A stretch of DNA of 64,000 nt from Bacteroidota bacterium (GTDB lineage Bacteria; Bacteroidota; Bacteroidia; Bacteroidales; F082). Positions 17,436 through 25,659 of the stretch are shown in pieces; position 1 is the stretch's first letter; each line of letters opens with the position of its first letter. A program made the position numbers and the translations under genes. Under the pieces are notes generated by a model that saw only the letters and a program-made list of their open reading frames with translations, ran no database searches and was not told where the DNA came from. The stretch is taken from assembly GCA_024279935.1 (NCBI GenBank), contig JAJRQZ010000181.1:27996-91995 (forward strand). The letters are read 5' to 3'.

Positions 17436-19568
17436 TTACTTATCAAACACCGGCTCCATGCCCAGGTTGAACATAATAAACGAATACATATCGGCGGTTT
17501 CCTCAATCTGTTTTGCCGTAGGCTTACCGGCTCCGTGCCCGGCACGGGTTTCAACCCGTACCAAAACAGGGTTTTTACCACCATCGTTTTCCTGTAAAGT
17601 CGCGATGAACTTAAAAGTATGGGCCGGCACCACCCTATCGTCGTGATCGGCCGTAATTGCAAGGGTAGCAGGATATTCCACGCCTTTTTTAATATTGTGC
17701 AGAGGTGAGTAGGAATAAAGGTAACTGAACATTTCCTCGCTGTCGTCGCTACGCCCGTAATCGGAAGCCCAAGCCCAGCCAATGGTAAAATTATGATAGC
17801 GGAGCATATCCATTACCCCTACCATCGGTATCGCAACTTTGAACATATCAGGGTGCTGGGTCATGCACGCGCCTATCAGCAAACCACCGTTCGACCCACC
17901 AGCGATTGCCAGCTTATCTTCATATGTATATTTTTCCTCGAACAGATATTTGGCCGCATAGATGAAGTCGTCGAAAACATTTTGTTTTTTCAGCTTAGTT
18001 CCTGCTTCGTGCCATTCCTCGCCATATTCCCCGCCACCTCTCAGGTTTGCCATGGCATAAACGCCACCTTGTTCAAGGAACGCCAGCCTGCTGATACTGA
18101 AACTTGGCGTCAAGCTAATATTGAAACCGCCATAAGCATAAAGCAATGTCGGGTTTTTCCCATCCAATTCCAATCCCTTTTTATGAACAATGAACATGGG
18201 AATTTTAGTCCCGTCCTTGCTTTTATAAAAAGCCTGCTTCGTCTCATAATCCCCGGGATTGAAATCAACATCTGGTTTTTTATAGAGGCTGGAGGTGTTG
18301 GTTTCAAGGTTGTACTTATAAACATTTGAGGGATAGGTAAATGACGTAAAACCATAATAGGCGATATCTTCATCTTTTTCTCCGTTAAACCCGCTTAAAG
18401 TTCCAATTGACGGAAGAACAAGCTCATTCAAGAAATTTCCTTCCAGGTCGTAGAAATACGCCTTGCTGCTGGCATCTTTCAGGTATTGGACGAAAAGCTT
18501 TCCCCCGACTATTCCGGCAGCTTGCAGAACATCATCTTTTTCGGGCACAAGATCCTGCCAACCGGAGCTGTCGGGATTATCAAAATCCACAAGGATCAGC
18601 TTTCCTTTGGGCGCCTCAAGATTCGTGTTTATAATCAATTGATCGCCAATGTTGTCAACAACATTATACTCGTTGTCGAATCCTTTGGATATCAACTTAA
18701 ACTCAAGCTTATCAATATCGTTTATCTTTGCAGCATAAAGCGAGTTCCCGCTTGTGCTTTCCGATTCCGATATCATTAGAAATGATTTATCTTCCGTTAA
18801 ATAGGCATAAAAATTCCTTAAGGGATGTTTGTCGTCGTTAAATATCAGTATATCGCTTTCTTGATCCGTTCCGAGTTTATGATAGAACACTTTATGAAAC
18901 TTGTTTTGGCCCGAAAGCACATCATCTTTATCGGGAGCGTCGTATGCCGAATAGAAGAAGCCGTCCTTCCACCATGATATGCCTGAGAATTTAACCCACT
19001 TGATATGGTCGGGAAGCATTTTGCGCCCCTCGATTTTCATCACATAAATCTCATTCCAGTCGGAGCCGCCGCTGGCAGTTGAGTAAGCCATATATTTACC
19101 ATCCTTTGAAATCCCCATACCCGCGAGCGCGATCGTACCATCCTCGGCCAGGGTATTCGGGTCGAGCAGGACTTCTGCTTCCTCATCAATGTCAGGGGTT
19201 ATATAAAGCACGCTTTGGTTTTGCACCCCATCATTCTTATAAAAGAAATAATTATCGCCCTTTTTGAAAGGTACCCCATATTTTGGATAGTTCCATATCT
19301 TTTTTAAACGTTCCTCAAGCTGCTGACGAAAGGGGATTTTGCTCAAATAATCGAAGGTGATCTTATTTTCTGCTTTGACCCATTCGGCCGTTTCAGCTGA
19401 ATTGTCGTCTTCGAGCCATCGATAAGGATCGGCGACCTGATGGCCGAAATATGTATCAACCGTATCGACTTTCCTTGCCTGCGGGTAATTGTAATGATTT
19501 ATATTTTGAATACAACTCGTCATAAAAGTTGAAATTGCAAAACCGAAAAGAAATAATTTTACTTTCAT
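17436..19568 (-). CDS. prolyl oligopeptidase family serine peptidase (S9A), lipoprotein
   Basis: A 710-residue prolyl endopeptidase. The N-terminus is a lipoprotein signal (FAISTFMTSC, Cys near residue 19), so the enzyme is exported and lipid-anchored. The seven-bladed propeller domain starts with DPYRWLEDDNSAETAEWV. The C-terminal alpha/beta-hydrolase domain has the nucleophile elbow GGSNGG (Ser near 559), Asp in ITADHDDRVVP (near 641) and His in RAGHGAG (near 677). It cleaves peptides after Pro. It is flanked by the PiT gene and a MATE gene in the same direction. Length and triad are normal for the family. Confidence 0.95.
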   Translation of the reverse strand: MKVKLFLFGFAISTFMTSCIQNINHYNYPQARKVDTVDTYFGHQVADPYRWLEDDNSAETAEWVKAENKITFDYLSKIPFRQQLEERLKKIWNYPKYGVPFKKGDNYFFYKNDGVQNQSVLYITPDIDEEAEVLLDPNTLAEDGTIALAGMGISKDGKYMAYSTASGGSDWNEIYVMKIEGRKMLPDHIKWVKFSGISWWKDGFFYSAYDAPDKDDVLSGQNKFHKVFYHKLGTDQESDILIFNDDKHPLRNFYAYLTEDKSFLMISESESTSGNSLYAAKINDIDKLEFKLISKGFDNEYNVVDNIGDQLIINTNLEAPKGKLILVDFDNPDSSGWQDLVPEKDDVLQAAGIVGGKLFVQYLKDASSKAYFYDLEGNFLNELVLPSIGTLSGFNGEKDEDIAYYGFTSFTYPSNVYKYNLETNTSSLYKKPDVDFNPGDYETKQAFYKSKDGTKIPMFIVHKKGLELDGKNPTLLYAYGGFNISLTPSFSISRLAFLEQGGVYAMANLRGGGEYGEEWHEAGTKLKKQNVFDDFIYAAKYLFEEKYTYEDKLAIAGGSNGGLLIGACMTQHPDMFKVAIPMVGVMDMLRYHNFTIGWAWASDYGRSDDSEEMFSYLYSYSPLHNIKKGVEYPATLAITADHDDRVVPAHTFKFIATLQENDGGKNPVLVRVETRAGHGAGKPTAKQIEETADMYSFIMFNLGMEPVFDK

Positions 19569-19613
19569 AATATTGATTTTAATTTGATTTGGTATTTATT
19601 TTCGTCAGAAATC

Positions 19614-20963
19614 CTATTCGTCGATTTTTTTATGCTTCACTACGGCCTTAGTCTTCCACCTCCCGGTATTATAATATAGGAAAGAGAACAATGCCCCTAT
19701 AAACCAGGCAATTGGTATTCCCCACAAGATGCCCATATAGCCAAATTTGATGGAAAGGTAATAGGAGGCCGGAATACGAACCACCCAAAGTGCCAAAATA
19801 GTTATGAACATCGGCACAAGGGTATCGCCGGCTCCGCGAAGGACACCCGTAAAGACAAACATAGTTGTAAATATCACGTAAAAGCCGCTAACGACATATA
19901 TATATTGCACCCCTATTTCTATCACTTCGCGATCGTTGGTAAAAACGCCAATAAGAGGTCTTGCAAATAACAAGGCTAACACACTGACAGTTACCGAGAT
20001 GATATTGGTCATCACCAGAGTGGCGTTTAAGCCCCTACCAATGCGGTGATATTTATTTGCCCCGATATTCTGCCCTACGAAAGTGGAAATAGCAGCGGAG
20101 AAATTCATTGCAGGCATAGCCGCAAACATATCAATGCGCATTGCCACGCTATATGCAGCAATAGTTGACGTGCCGAACTGATTAACAATTTTGTAAAGAG
20201 CAAGGAAGCCCACTGACACAAATGTTTGCTGAAAACCGGTAGGAAGCCCTATTTTAAGGCTCTTGGAAAATATTTTACGGTCGAACTTCATCTTCAAGGG
20301 TGAGATATCGATGAACTTATGATATTTGTTCAAATACCACATAATACTTATAAATGCTCCTGCTTGCGCAATAACTGTAGCGGTCGCGACACCTTTAATC
20401 CCAAATTTAAGAACGACGACAAAAAATATATCGAGAACGATATTGACTATTGTTGAGATAAGCAGGAAATATAATGGGGTTTTCGAATCGCCAAGGCCCC
20501 TTAATATGGCACTCGTGCCTTGGAAACCAAAAAAGAAAACAAATCCGATCGCATAAATATTAAAGTATTCAACGGCCGGCTTAATCACTTCTTCGGGCAA
20601 GCTTATCAGCCGGAAAATATAAGTACTCCCATAGATTCCTATGAGCGTGAGTGATAAGGCCGCAAAAAACATAAAAATGTATAGGGTGTCGATTGCCTTT
20701 TTCACATTTTCCATTTGTTTGGCGCCGAAATACTGCGAAATTATAACTGTTGACCCGATAGCAATACCTACGACGAATGATATTAACGCGAAAATCAAGG
20801 GGAAGTTGGCACCAACGGCAGCAAGTGCCTCTTTGCCAAGGACCTTGCCAATAATAATACTGTCAACCACATTATAGAGTTGCTGAAATACATTTCCCAA
20901 GAGCATGGGAAGTGCAAAACGCAGTATAAGCCTACCCTCTTTTCCTTCTGTCAGGTCCTTCAA
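19614..20963 (-). CDS. MATE family efflux transporter
   Basis: A 449-residue multidrug and toxin extrusion transporter with about 12 membrane helices in two halves. Family segments are LPMLLGNVFQQLYNVVDSIIIGKVLG (about 17-42), ALAAVGANFPL and in the second half FVGQNIGANKYHRIGRGL and FVFTGVLRGAGDTLVPMF. It exports cationic compounds with Na+ or H+ antiport; the substrate cannot be told. The start is TTG, supported by AGGAG nine bases upstream; no in-frame ATG is available before the conserved N-terminus. Confidence 0.93.
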   Translation of the reverse strand: MKDLTEGKEGRLILRFALPMLLGNVFQQLYNVVDSIIIGKVLGKEALAAVGANFPLIFALISFVVGIAIGSTVIISQYFGAKQMENVKKAIDTLYIFMFFAALSLTLIGIYGSTYIFRLISLPEEVIKPAVEYFNIYAIGFVFFFGFQGTSAILRGLGDSKTPLYFLLISTIVNIVLDIFFVVVLKFGIKGVATATVIAQAGAFISIMWYLNKYHKFIDISPLKMKFDRKIFSKSLKIGLPTGFQQTFVSVGFLALYKIVNQFGTSTIAAYSVAMRIDMFAAMPAMNFSAAISTFVGQNIGANKYHRIGRGLNATLVMTNIISVTVSVLALLFARPLIGVFTNDREVIEIGVQYIYVVSGFYVIFTTMFVFTGVLRGAGDTLVPMFITILALWVVRIPASYYLSIKFGYMGILWGIPIAWFIGALFSFLYYNTGRWKTKAVVKHKKIDE

Positions 20964-21019
20964 ATCATATCTCCTATTCCTCTACATAATACTATCGGGG
21001 CTTGTTTTTAATGAAGAGG

Positions 21020-21292
21020 TTATTTCCCCTTTGGTTTAAGGGGGTTCTTAACATCGATCATTTTCCGGGGATCCAGCTTTTCCGCATCTTTCTTAAGGTC
21101 GTTGACCTCGGATGCCACATCTTTAATGTCCTTTACTAAATCACTGTCCTCGGTTGCCGTTTTAACCTCACGGATTCCTTTCCCCAAGCCTTTTGCCAAT
21201 TCCGGTATTTTCTTTCCGCCAAAAAGCAGAAGAATGACCACCACTATAACTATAATCTCCGGCCCGCCAAGCCATCCTGCATACTGTATCAT
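21020..21292 (-). CDS. tatA: twin-arginine translocase subunit TatA/TatE
   Basis: A 90-residue TatA-type protein: one N-terminal membrane helix (GGPEIIVIVVVILLLFGGKKIPELA) with the conserved FG-K-x-P hinge, an amphipathic helix (GLGKGIREVKTA) and a charged tail. TatA forms the pore for export of folded proteins with RR signals. ActB in this window carries an SRRDFLK Tat-type motif and is a likely client. TatC is not in the window. Confidence 0.95.
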   Translation of the reverse strand: MIQYAGWLGGPEIIVIVVVILLLFGGKKIPELAKGLGKGIREVKTATEDSDLVKDIKDVASEVNDLKKDAEKLDPRKMIDVKNPLKPKGK

Positions 21293-21394
21293 AATATTTT
21301 ATTTTTTTGCGAAGATAATTATATATTAAATATCCGTAATGGATATTTAATCGGATTTCTCAACAATTTATGTTGGTTTGCCAGAAGCCCATAC

Positions 21395-22105
21395 TCAAAC
21401 AATTTCCATATCATTTTCACTCAACAACCTCATCCCCTGATATTTTCGTAAAAGCTGCGCTATTGTCAGCACATCCTTTACACAGTATTTGGCAATACGT
21501 TCCAAATCGTTCTCAACCCAATAAACATTTCCTACCATGCTTCCGTCTATATCATCCTTGGGCGTAGGGATATCAAATATGGCAGCAAGCAGTTCCAAGG
21601 AAGTATAATGTTTGTAATCGCCGAATTTCCAAAGCTCCATAGTGTCGAGATGCCGAACCTCCCATGGTTTTTTCCCGGCCAGGTTCAGGATATCGGGTAA
21701 CTTTATCATATTGACCAACATCCGGCGGGCGATGTACGGAAAGTCGAACTCCTTGCCGTTGTGGGCGCACAACAAGTTATGGGGAGCATCAAAATGCTTG
21801 TTAAGCATTTCGGCAAACTCCTCAAGCAGTATTTTTTCGTCATCGCCATAAAAAGATTTCAAGCGGAATTCTTTTCCGTTCATAAAACCGCACGAAATGC
21901 AAACAATTTTTCCGAACTCGGCATAAATTCCGGCTCTGTCATATAGGGTGTCAGCAGTCTCCTCCGGCGAGCTCCTTCTTAACTGCTCTGCCTTTTTCTC
22001 CCAGAGTTTTTTCATCCTTTCCGGAAGCTCGTTGAAACCGGGATATCCCGGTACTGTTTCTATGTCGAGAAATAAAACATTCTCAAGTTTGAGGTCTTTT
22101 AGCAT
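21395..22105 (-). CDS. predicted 3'-5' exonuclease related to the PolB exonuclease domain
   Basis: About 236 residues. The DnaQ/PolB-like fold is shown by exo motif I (LFLDIETVPG, near residue 13), motif II (LCAHNGKEFDFPYIARR, near 120) and motif III (YCVKDVLTIAQLL, near 215) with the expected acidic residues. This is the stand-alone family of predicted exonucleases (DNA_pol_B_exo2 type). The chosen start is ATG 22105; the longer reading from 22156 has no start support and would run into the divergent promoter region of mnmD. Confidence 0.88.
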   Translation of the reverse strand: MLKDLKLENVLFLDIETVPGYPGFNELPERMKKLWEKKAEQLRRSSPEETADTLYDRAGIYAEFGKIVCISCGFMNGKEFRLKSFYGDDEKILLEEFAEMLNKHFDAPHNLLCAHNGKEFDFPYIARRMLVNMIKLPDILNLAGKKPWEVRHLDTMELWKFGDYKHYTSLELLAAIFDIPTPKDDIDGSMVGNVYWVENDLERIAKYCVKDVLTIAQLLRKYQGMRLLSENDMEIV

Positions 22106-22133
22106 AGTTTCGCTTTTAAAGCGGAAAGATAAG

Positions 22134-22141
22134 TAATTTTG
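22134..22141 (+). promoter_or_regulatory. -7 promoter element (TAATTTTG) for mnmD
   Basis: Exact TAnnTTTG match 25 bases upstream of the mnmD TTG start, in the short divergent spacer between mnmD and the exonuclease gene. Confidence 0.5.
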
Positions 22142-22165
22142 CAATAAATAAAACACTTTCTAATT

Positions 22166-22831
22166 TTGGTTGACACGCTTATTACGGAAGATAGCTCAAG
22201 CACCTTTTTCAACAAAAGGTTCGGTGAGCATTATCATTCGACTTATGGCGCCATCAGGGAATCGAGGCATATTTTTATTGATGCAGGTTTAATGTTCATA
22301 AGCCATGGCAGAAAAGAAATAAATATTCTGGAGATGGGTTTCGGCACCGGCCTAAATGCGTTATTGTCATGCAATTTTGCTTCGGCAAACAAAATCAGGA
22401 CAAGCTATTTCGGACTTGAGGCATTCCCCATCGACATTAAAGATGCCAAGAAGCTCAATTTTCCTGAGATACTCGAAACAAATACGGATATATTTTTAAG
22501 GATGCACGGCCCGGAAATGAAATATGAGGCCTCGGAACACTTTAGTTTCGAGAAACATATAGGCAAACTCGAAGATACGGCACTGACGGCAAACCATTTC
22601 GACCTTGTATTCTTTGATGCTTTCTCACCCGGCAGCCAGCCTGAGCTATGGACTGAAAACATTTTCCGTAAAATAAACAAATCGCTTAAAAAGGGAGCTA
22701 TATTAACAACTTATTCATGCAAGGGCCTGGTAAAAAGAAACTTGAGGTCGAGCGGTTTCAGCATTAAAAAACTTCCCGGCCCTCCGGGGAAAAGGGAGTT
22801 TTTAAGGGCAACGAAAATAGAGGAAGTCTAG
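22166..22831 (+). CDS. mnmD: tRNA (5-methylaminomethyl-2-thiouridine)-methyltransferase, MnmD type
   Basis: A 221-residue stand-alone homologue of the MnmC N-terminal (DUF752) domain, which adds the last methyl group of mnm5s2U at tRNA position 34. Family features are FGEHYHSTYGAIRESRHIFI near the start, the SAM motif ILEMGFGTGLNALL (about 54) and the catalytic FDLVFFDAFSPGSQPELW (about 145-162). The start is TTG; there is no ATG upstream of the conserved region, and the reading length then fits the family. The gene converges on acyP with only two bases between the stops. Confidence 0.9.
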   Translation: MVDTLITEDSSSTFFNKRFGEHYHSTYGAIRESRHIFIDAGLMFISHGRKEINILEMGFGTGLNALLSCNFASANKIRTSYFGLEAFPIDIKDAKKLNFPEILETNTDIFLRMHGPEMKYEASEHFSFEKHIGKLEDTALTANHFDLVFFDAFSPGSQPELWTENIFRKINKSLKKGAILTTYSCKGLVKRNLRSSGFSIKKLPGPPGKREFLRATKIEEV

Positions 22832-22833
22832 TT

Positions 22834-23103
22834 TTATCGGATTTGAAAACCCTTATAGCCTACCCCGTTGGCATATTGTTTTTGAACTTTATCAACCCTT
22901 GCCCAATCAGGACCCTTTTCGCACCACAACACGAAAACCGTCAAATTTTCTTCATCGCCTTCAGCTTCAACATAAACACTGCCGTCGGTCATATTCCTAA
23001 CGAAACCATTTATGTTCAATTCGAGTGCTTTCTTTTGGGCGTAGAATCGAAACCCCACACCCTGGACCCTGCCGAATATTTTCAACATCACTGTTTTAGT
23101 CAT
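22834..23103 (-). CDS. acyP: acylphosphatase
   Basis: An 89-residue acylphosphatase that hydrolyses carboxyl-phosphate bonds. It shows the signature GRVQGVGFRFYAQKKA with the phosphate-binding loop and catalytic Arg (about 11-26), and NINGFVRNMTDGSVYVEAEG with the catalytic Asn (about 37). Its ATG overlaps the stop of the upstream hypothetical gene by one base, so the two are translationally coupled. Complete and of normal length. Confidence 0.95.
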   Translation of the reverse strand: MTKTVMLKIFGRVQGVGFRFYAQKKALELNINGFVRNMTDGSVYVEAEGDEENLTVFVLWCEKGPDWARVDKVQKQYANGVGYKGFQIR

Positions 23104-23672
23104 CAGATAGTAAGCCTTTTAATCATTAAATTATTAATTTCCTCAAATAAGTTATCGGGCAAATAACTGCGCCAGCCGAAATCGTCGAACTCACCCCTGA
23201 ATCCGATATAATAATCGATATTAGCATCGGAAAACTCTTGAACAACGTGGTTTCTGAAATTTAGCCCAACTATCCAGCCATCGCCAACATTATCAAACCA
23301 CTCCTCATAATAATCAGCCGTATCGGAGTGAAAGTTGAGAACATTCTCGCCAATCAGTATAAAATGCCTTATATCGTATAAAAACAATTCTTCGATCAAA
23401 TTACGGTAGAGATACATTATATCGTTATAGATGGCATCGTTCCATTCTCCTATAAACTCAATTATGGCATACTTTTGATCGTAGCCGACATAAAGCAGCT
23501 TTAGGTATAGCGTTGCCGAGCCAAACTCATCCCATTGAGGATGTATATAATGATCGTAAACGGCTTTGCTTAAATAAAACTCGCTGTATTCCCTTCCATA
23601 AAAAGGGGATAATTTGTCTTCGGAGGCAACATAAAGCCCGCGCCAGTTATAATATGGTTCTAGTTCGTGCAT
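23103..23672 (-). CDS. conserved hypothetical protein, acidic and aromatic-rich
   Basis: A 189-residue protein with no recognised domain and no signal peptide or membrane segment. It is rich in Tyr, Trp, Phe and acidic residues (EPYYNWRGLYVASEDKLSPF, HPQWDEFGSATLYLKLLYVG, DYYEEWFDNVGDGWIVG). Regular alternation of hydrophobic strands and helices indicates a folded cytoplasmic protein. It is coupled by a 1-base overlap to acyP and lies 28 bases downstream of crcB in the same direction. It has the look of a conserved Bacteroidota protein of unknown function; nothing more can be supported. Confidence 0.8.
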   Translation of the reverse strand: MHELEPYYNWRGLYVASEDKLSPFYGREYSEFYLSKAVYDHYIHPQWDEFGSATLYLKLLYVGYDQKYAIIEFIGEWNDAIYNDIMYLYRNLIEELFLYDIRHFILIGENVLNFHSDTADYYEEWFDNVGDGWIVGLNFRNHVVQEFSDANIDYYIGFRGEFDDFGWRSYLPDNLFEEINNLMIKRLTI

Positions 23673-23700
23673 TTAGCGGAAAGTTAAGGGAGAACAATGA

Positions 23701-24075
23701 TCAAATAAGTTTAAACAGATAGAAACCGCTGAACACCAGCACAATACCCAGAATATTCGACGAAAGCAAATACATCATCATCATTTTTATCTCGCCGTCG
23801 CGATATAGGCTTAGCACATCGAAAGTCAATGTGGAAAAAGTTGTAAAGCTCCCGAGTATCCCAATCAGCAAAAACGTCCGTATGGCCGGCGAAACATAAA
23901 GCCTGTCGAAAAAACCCCATAAAAAGCCGATCGCAAAGGCACCTGCGAGGTTCACGAACAGCGAAGCCCAGGGGAAAACCCCCTCATAGTATCTTCCTAC
24001 CAATAAAAACACCAGATATCTGGCTACGGCTCCAATGCTTCCACCGAAAGCCACTACCATTAACTTATAAATCAT
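23701..24075 (-). CDS. crcB: fluoride ion channel CrcB/FluC
   Basis: A 124-residue four-helix membrane protein that exports fluoride. Family motifs are GGSIGAVARYLV (about 10-21), the pore segment FVNLAGAFAIGFLWG with conserved Asn (about 41) and GILGSFTTFSTLTFD (about 73-87) with the Phe/Thr track. It functions as a dual-topology dimer. Its ATG overlaps the end of the DUF493 gene by four bases, so the pair is coupled. No fluoride riboswitch was recognised upstream. Confidence 0.95.
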   Translation of the reverse strand: MIYKLMVVAFGGSIGAVARYLVFLLVGRYYEGVFPWASLFVNLAGAFAIGFLWGFFDRLYVSPAIRTFLLIGILGSFTTFSTLTFDVLSLYRDGEIKMMMMYLLSSNILGIVLVFSGFYLFKLI

Positions 24076-24389
24076 AATGCAAATTTTAAACCTTCAACAG
24101 TTTTGAGATACTCATAAAAATCGCGCATGATATGCTTGTCCACAATGGTTATAGTATAAGTAAAGCTCACATAAGTTCCTTTCGAGGAAATTTTCTTGTC
24201 ATGATAAACGTATTCGATATCGAATTTCACAAAAGCATCAACAAGTGCTTGCTTGTTCAGGTCATCGGCAATGTAGCCGTCCATCATCGCTTTAAAGTTG
24301 AATTTTACAGGATAGTTTATCTCCTCCTTGTTAAAATCCCTTGCCCCGTTCAATTTTCCGTTTGCTCTTATTTTTCCTTTTAAACTCAC
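24072..24389 (-). CDS. DUF493 (YbeD-like) family protein
   Basis: A 105-residue protein whose last ~80 residues follow the small alpha/beta YbeD fold: YPVKFNFKAMM, QALVDAFVKFDIEYVYHDKKI, SSKGTYVSFTYTITIVDKHIMRDFYEYLKTVEGLKFAL. The SSKGxYVSxTxT segment and the closing L-K-x-x-L are the recognisable family parts. Function is unknown; an ACT-like regulatory role has been suggested for the fold. It overlaps crcB by four bases. Confidence 0.8.
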   Translation of the reverse strand: MSLKGKIRANGKLNGARDFNKEEINYPVKFNFKAMMDGYIADDLNKQALVDAFVKFDIEYVYHDKKISSKGTYVSFTYTITIVDKHIMRDFYEYLKTVEGLKFAL

Positions 24390-24416
24390 TATTCAGTATT
24401 TTACTTCTTAATTCAA

Positions 24417-25604
24417 TTATAAACCAAAAACGAGGTTTATCCTCCCGTACCTAAAATCGTATGCCCCCTCGAATTCCGGCGAGACATAAACATTCTCCAG
24501 CTCGATGCCAAATCCGCGATAGAAAAATGACAAACCTGCGCTCGCATTCAGAACGCTTCTTTTAACCATCTTATAATCAATAATATATACGCTTTCTTTA
24601 TTAAACATGCCACCTTGGAGCGTTGCATCGTAGCCAATCAAATGCGCATTAACCTTAGTGAAGAACCAAAAGCTGATCTTGCCAGGGTCTTTTTGACGGT
24701 GAGCAATAACGCTATTTTCCAGCAATTTCCTGAACCTGCCGAACCTAAAAGCAAGCCCGCCCCCCACTTTATCATAAACGGTTCCGATACTGGCATTTGC
24801 ATTCACTTTCACTTCGATGTTTTTTCTGCTTAGCAGAAGTTTTTCAATCAAGAAGGAATAATTGAAGACTATATCGTTCTCAATTTGATTTTGCCAGCCA
24901 ACAGGCTCTATATCATGAATGCTCGACTGAACATAATCGCCCATAGAGGCAGGGCCGAGTACGCCTATGGAAATTTCAGCCCACATCCGTAAACCTCTGT
25001 CATAATTATATGACTCACGGAAATGCCCAAGGCTCAGATAAGCCGAGAAAGGACGGTCATTTATCCTAATTTCCTTCGTATCGGGGTTTACAGGCGTATA
25101 AATATTTTGCACCAACGACAAGCCCTGAACACTAATATCAGCATTCCGAAATGCCGGGAGCAGCTTTGAGGTGGGCAAACACTGAGCGAAGGGGGAAACC
25201 AGTTCCAGGCGCACACCATTGGTATAATAATAATCTGTATTGTCGAAAATATCGTTATCAAAAACTATTCGTAAAAATGAGGCCGTAAACTTGTTTTTCG
25301 GTAAGTTTCGTTCCATACCACGCTGTTTCAAAACCTCGGCCCCGGCTCCTTTTTTTATTGAAACCATGTTTTCAGGAACCAAGCCGCTCAAGGGCATATT
25401 AACTGAATTATCGTTTATATCGGTTTTTTGGACTAACTGATACCCCTCATGAACAGTCTGCTCAAGTTGTTCAATATTCAGCGGAACTAATGCGGACACG
25501 GTTTCAAAAGGTATTTTTTCATTCTCCGGAAACCGGTAAACACCAACTGTGGCAAAAATCAATATGCAAATTGCCGACAATAAATATTTCAAATACCTTC
25601 TCAC
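24417..25604 (-). CDS. LpxR-like lipid A deacylase family outer-membrane protein (DUF2219)
   Basis: A 395-residue protein with an N-terminal hydrophobic segment (LLSAICILIFATVGVY) and a C-terminal barrel. LpxR-family marks are FDNDIFDNTDYYYTNGVRLEL (about 115-135) and NIYTPVNPDTKEIRINDRPFSAYLSLG (about 168-194), which carry the Ca2+ and catalytic region, and later paired strands ending in RYGRINLVFGL. Characterised LpxR removes a 3'-acyloxyacyl group from lipid A in the outer membrane. Here about 100 extra residues lie between the signal and the barrel, and the activity is inferred by family only. The start is GTG, with TATCTTTG (minus, 25628-25635) as its promoter element. Confidence 0.8.
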   Translation of the reverse strand: MRRYLKYLLSAICILIFATVGVYRFPENEKIPFETVSALVPLNIEQLEQTVHEGYQLVQKTDINDNSVNMPLSGLVPENMVSIKKGAGAEVLKQRGMERNLPKNKFTASFLRIVFDNDIFDNTDYYYTNGVRLELVSPFAQCLPTSKLLPAFRNADISVQGLSLVQNIYTPVNPDTKEIRINDRPFSAYLSLGHFRESYNYDRGLRMWAEISIGVLGPASMGDYVQSSIHDIEPVGWQNQIENDIVFNYSFLIEKLLLSRKNIEVKVNANASIGTVYDKVGGGLAFRFGRFRKLLENSVIAHRQKDPGKISFWFFTKVNAHLIGYDATLQGGMFNKESVYIIDYKMVKRSVLNASAGLSFFYRGFGIELENVYVSPEFEGAYDFRYGRINLVFGL

Positions 25605-25627
25605 CTAATTTCAAATTGAATCAAATG

Positions 25628-25635
25628 CAAAGATA
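25628..25635 (-). promoter_or_regulatory. -7 promoter element (TATCTTTG) for the LpxR-like gene
   Basis: Exact TAnnTTTG match on the minus strand, 23 bases upstream of the GTG start. Confidence 0.5.
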
Positions 25636-25659
25636 ATTGATATTTTAAAAATATTTTCG

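Noticed and set aside
22161..22168. TAATTTTG overlapping the mnmD start codon
   Set aside because: A second exact element at 22134-22141 is at the right distance; this one would place transcription inside the gene.
23701..24389. Fluoride riboswitch before crcB
   Set aside because: The crcB start overlaps the DUF493 gene and no riboswitch-like structure was recognised upstream.
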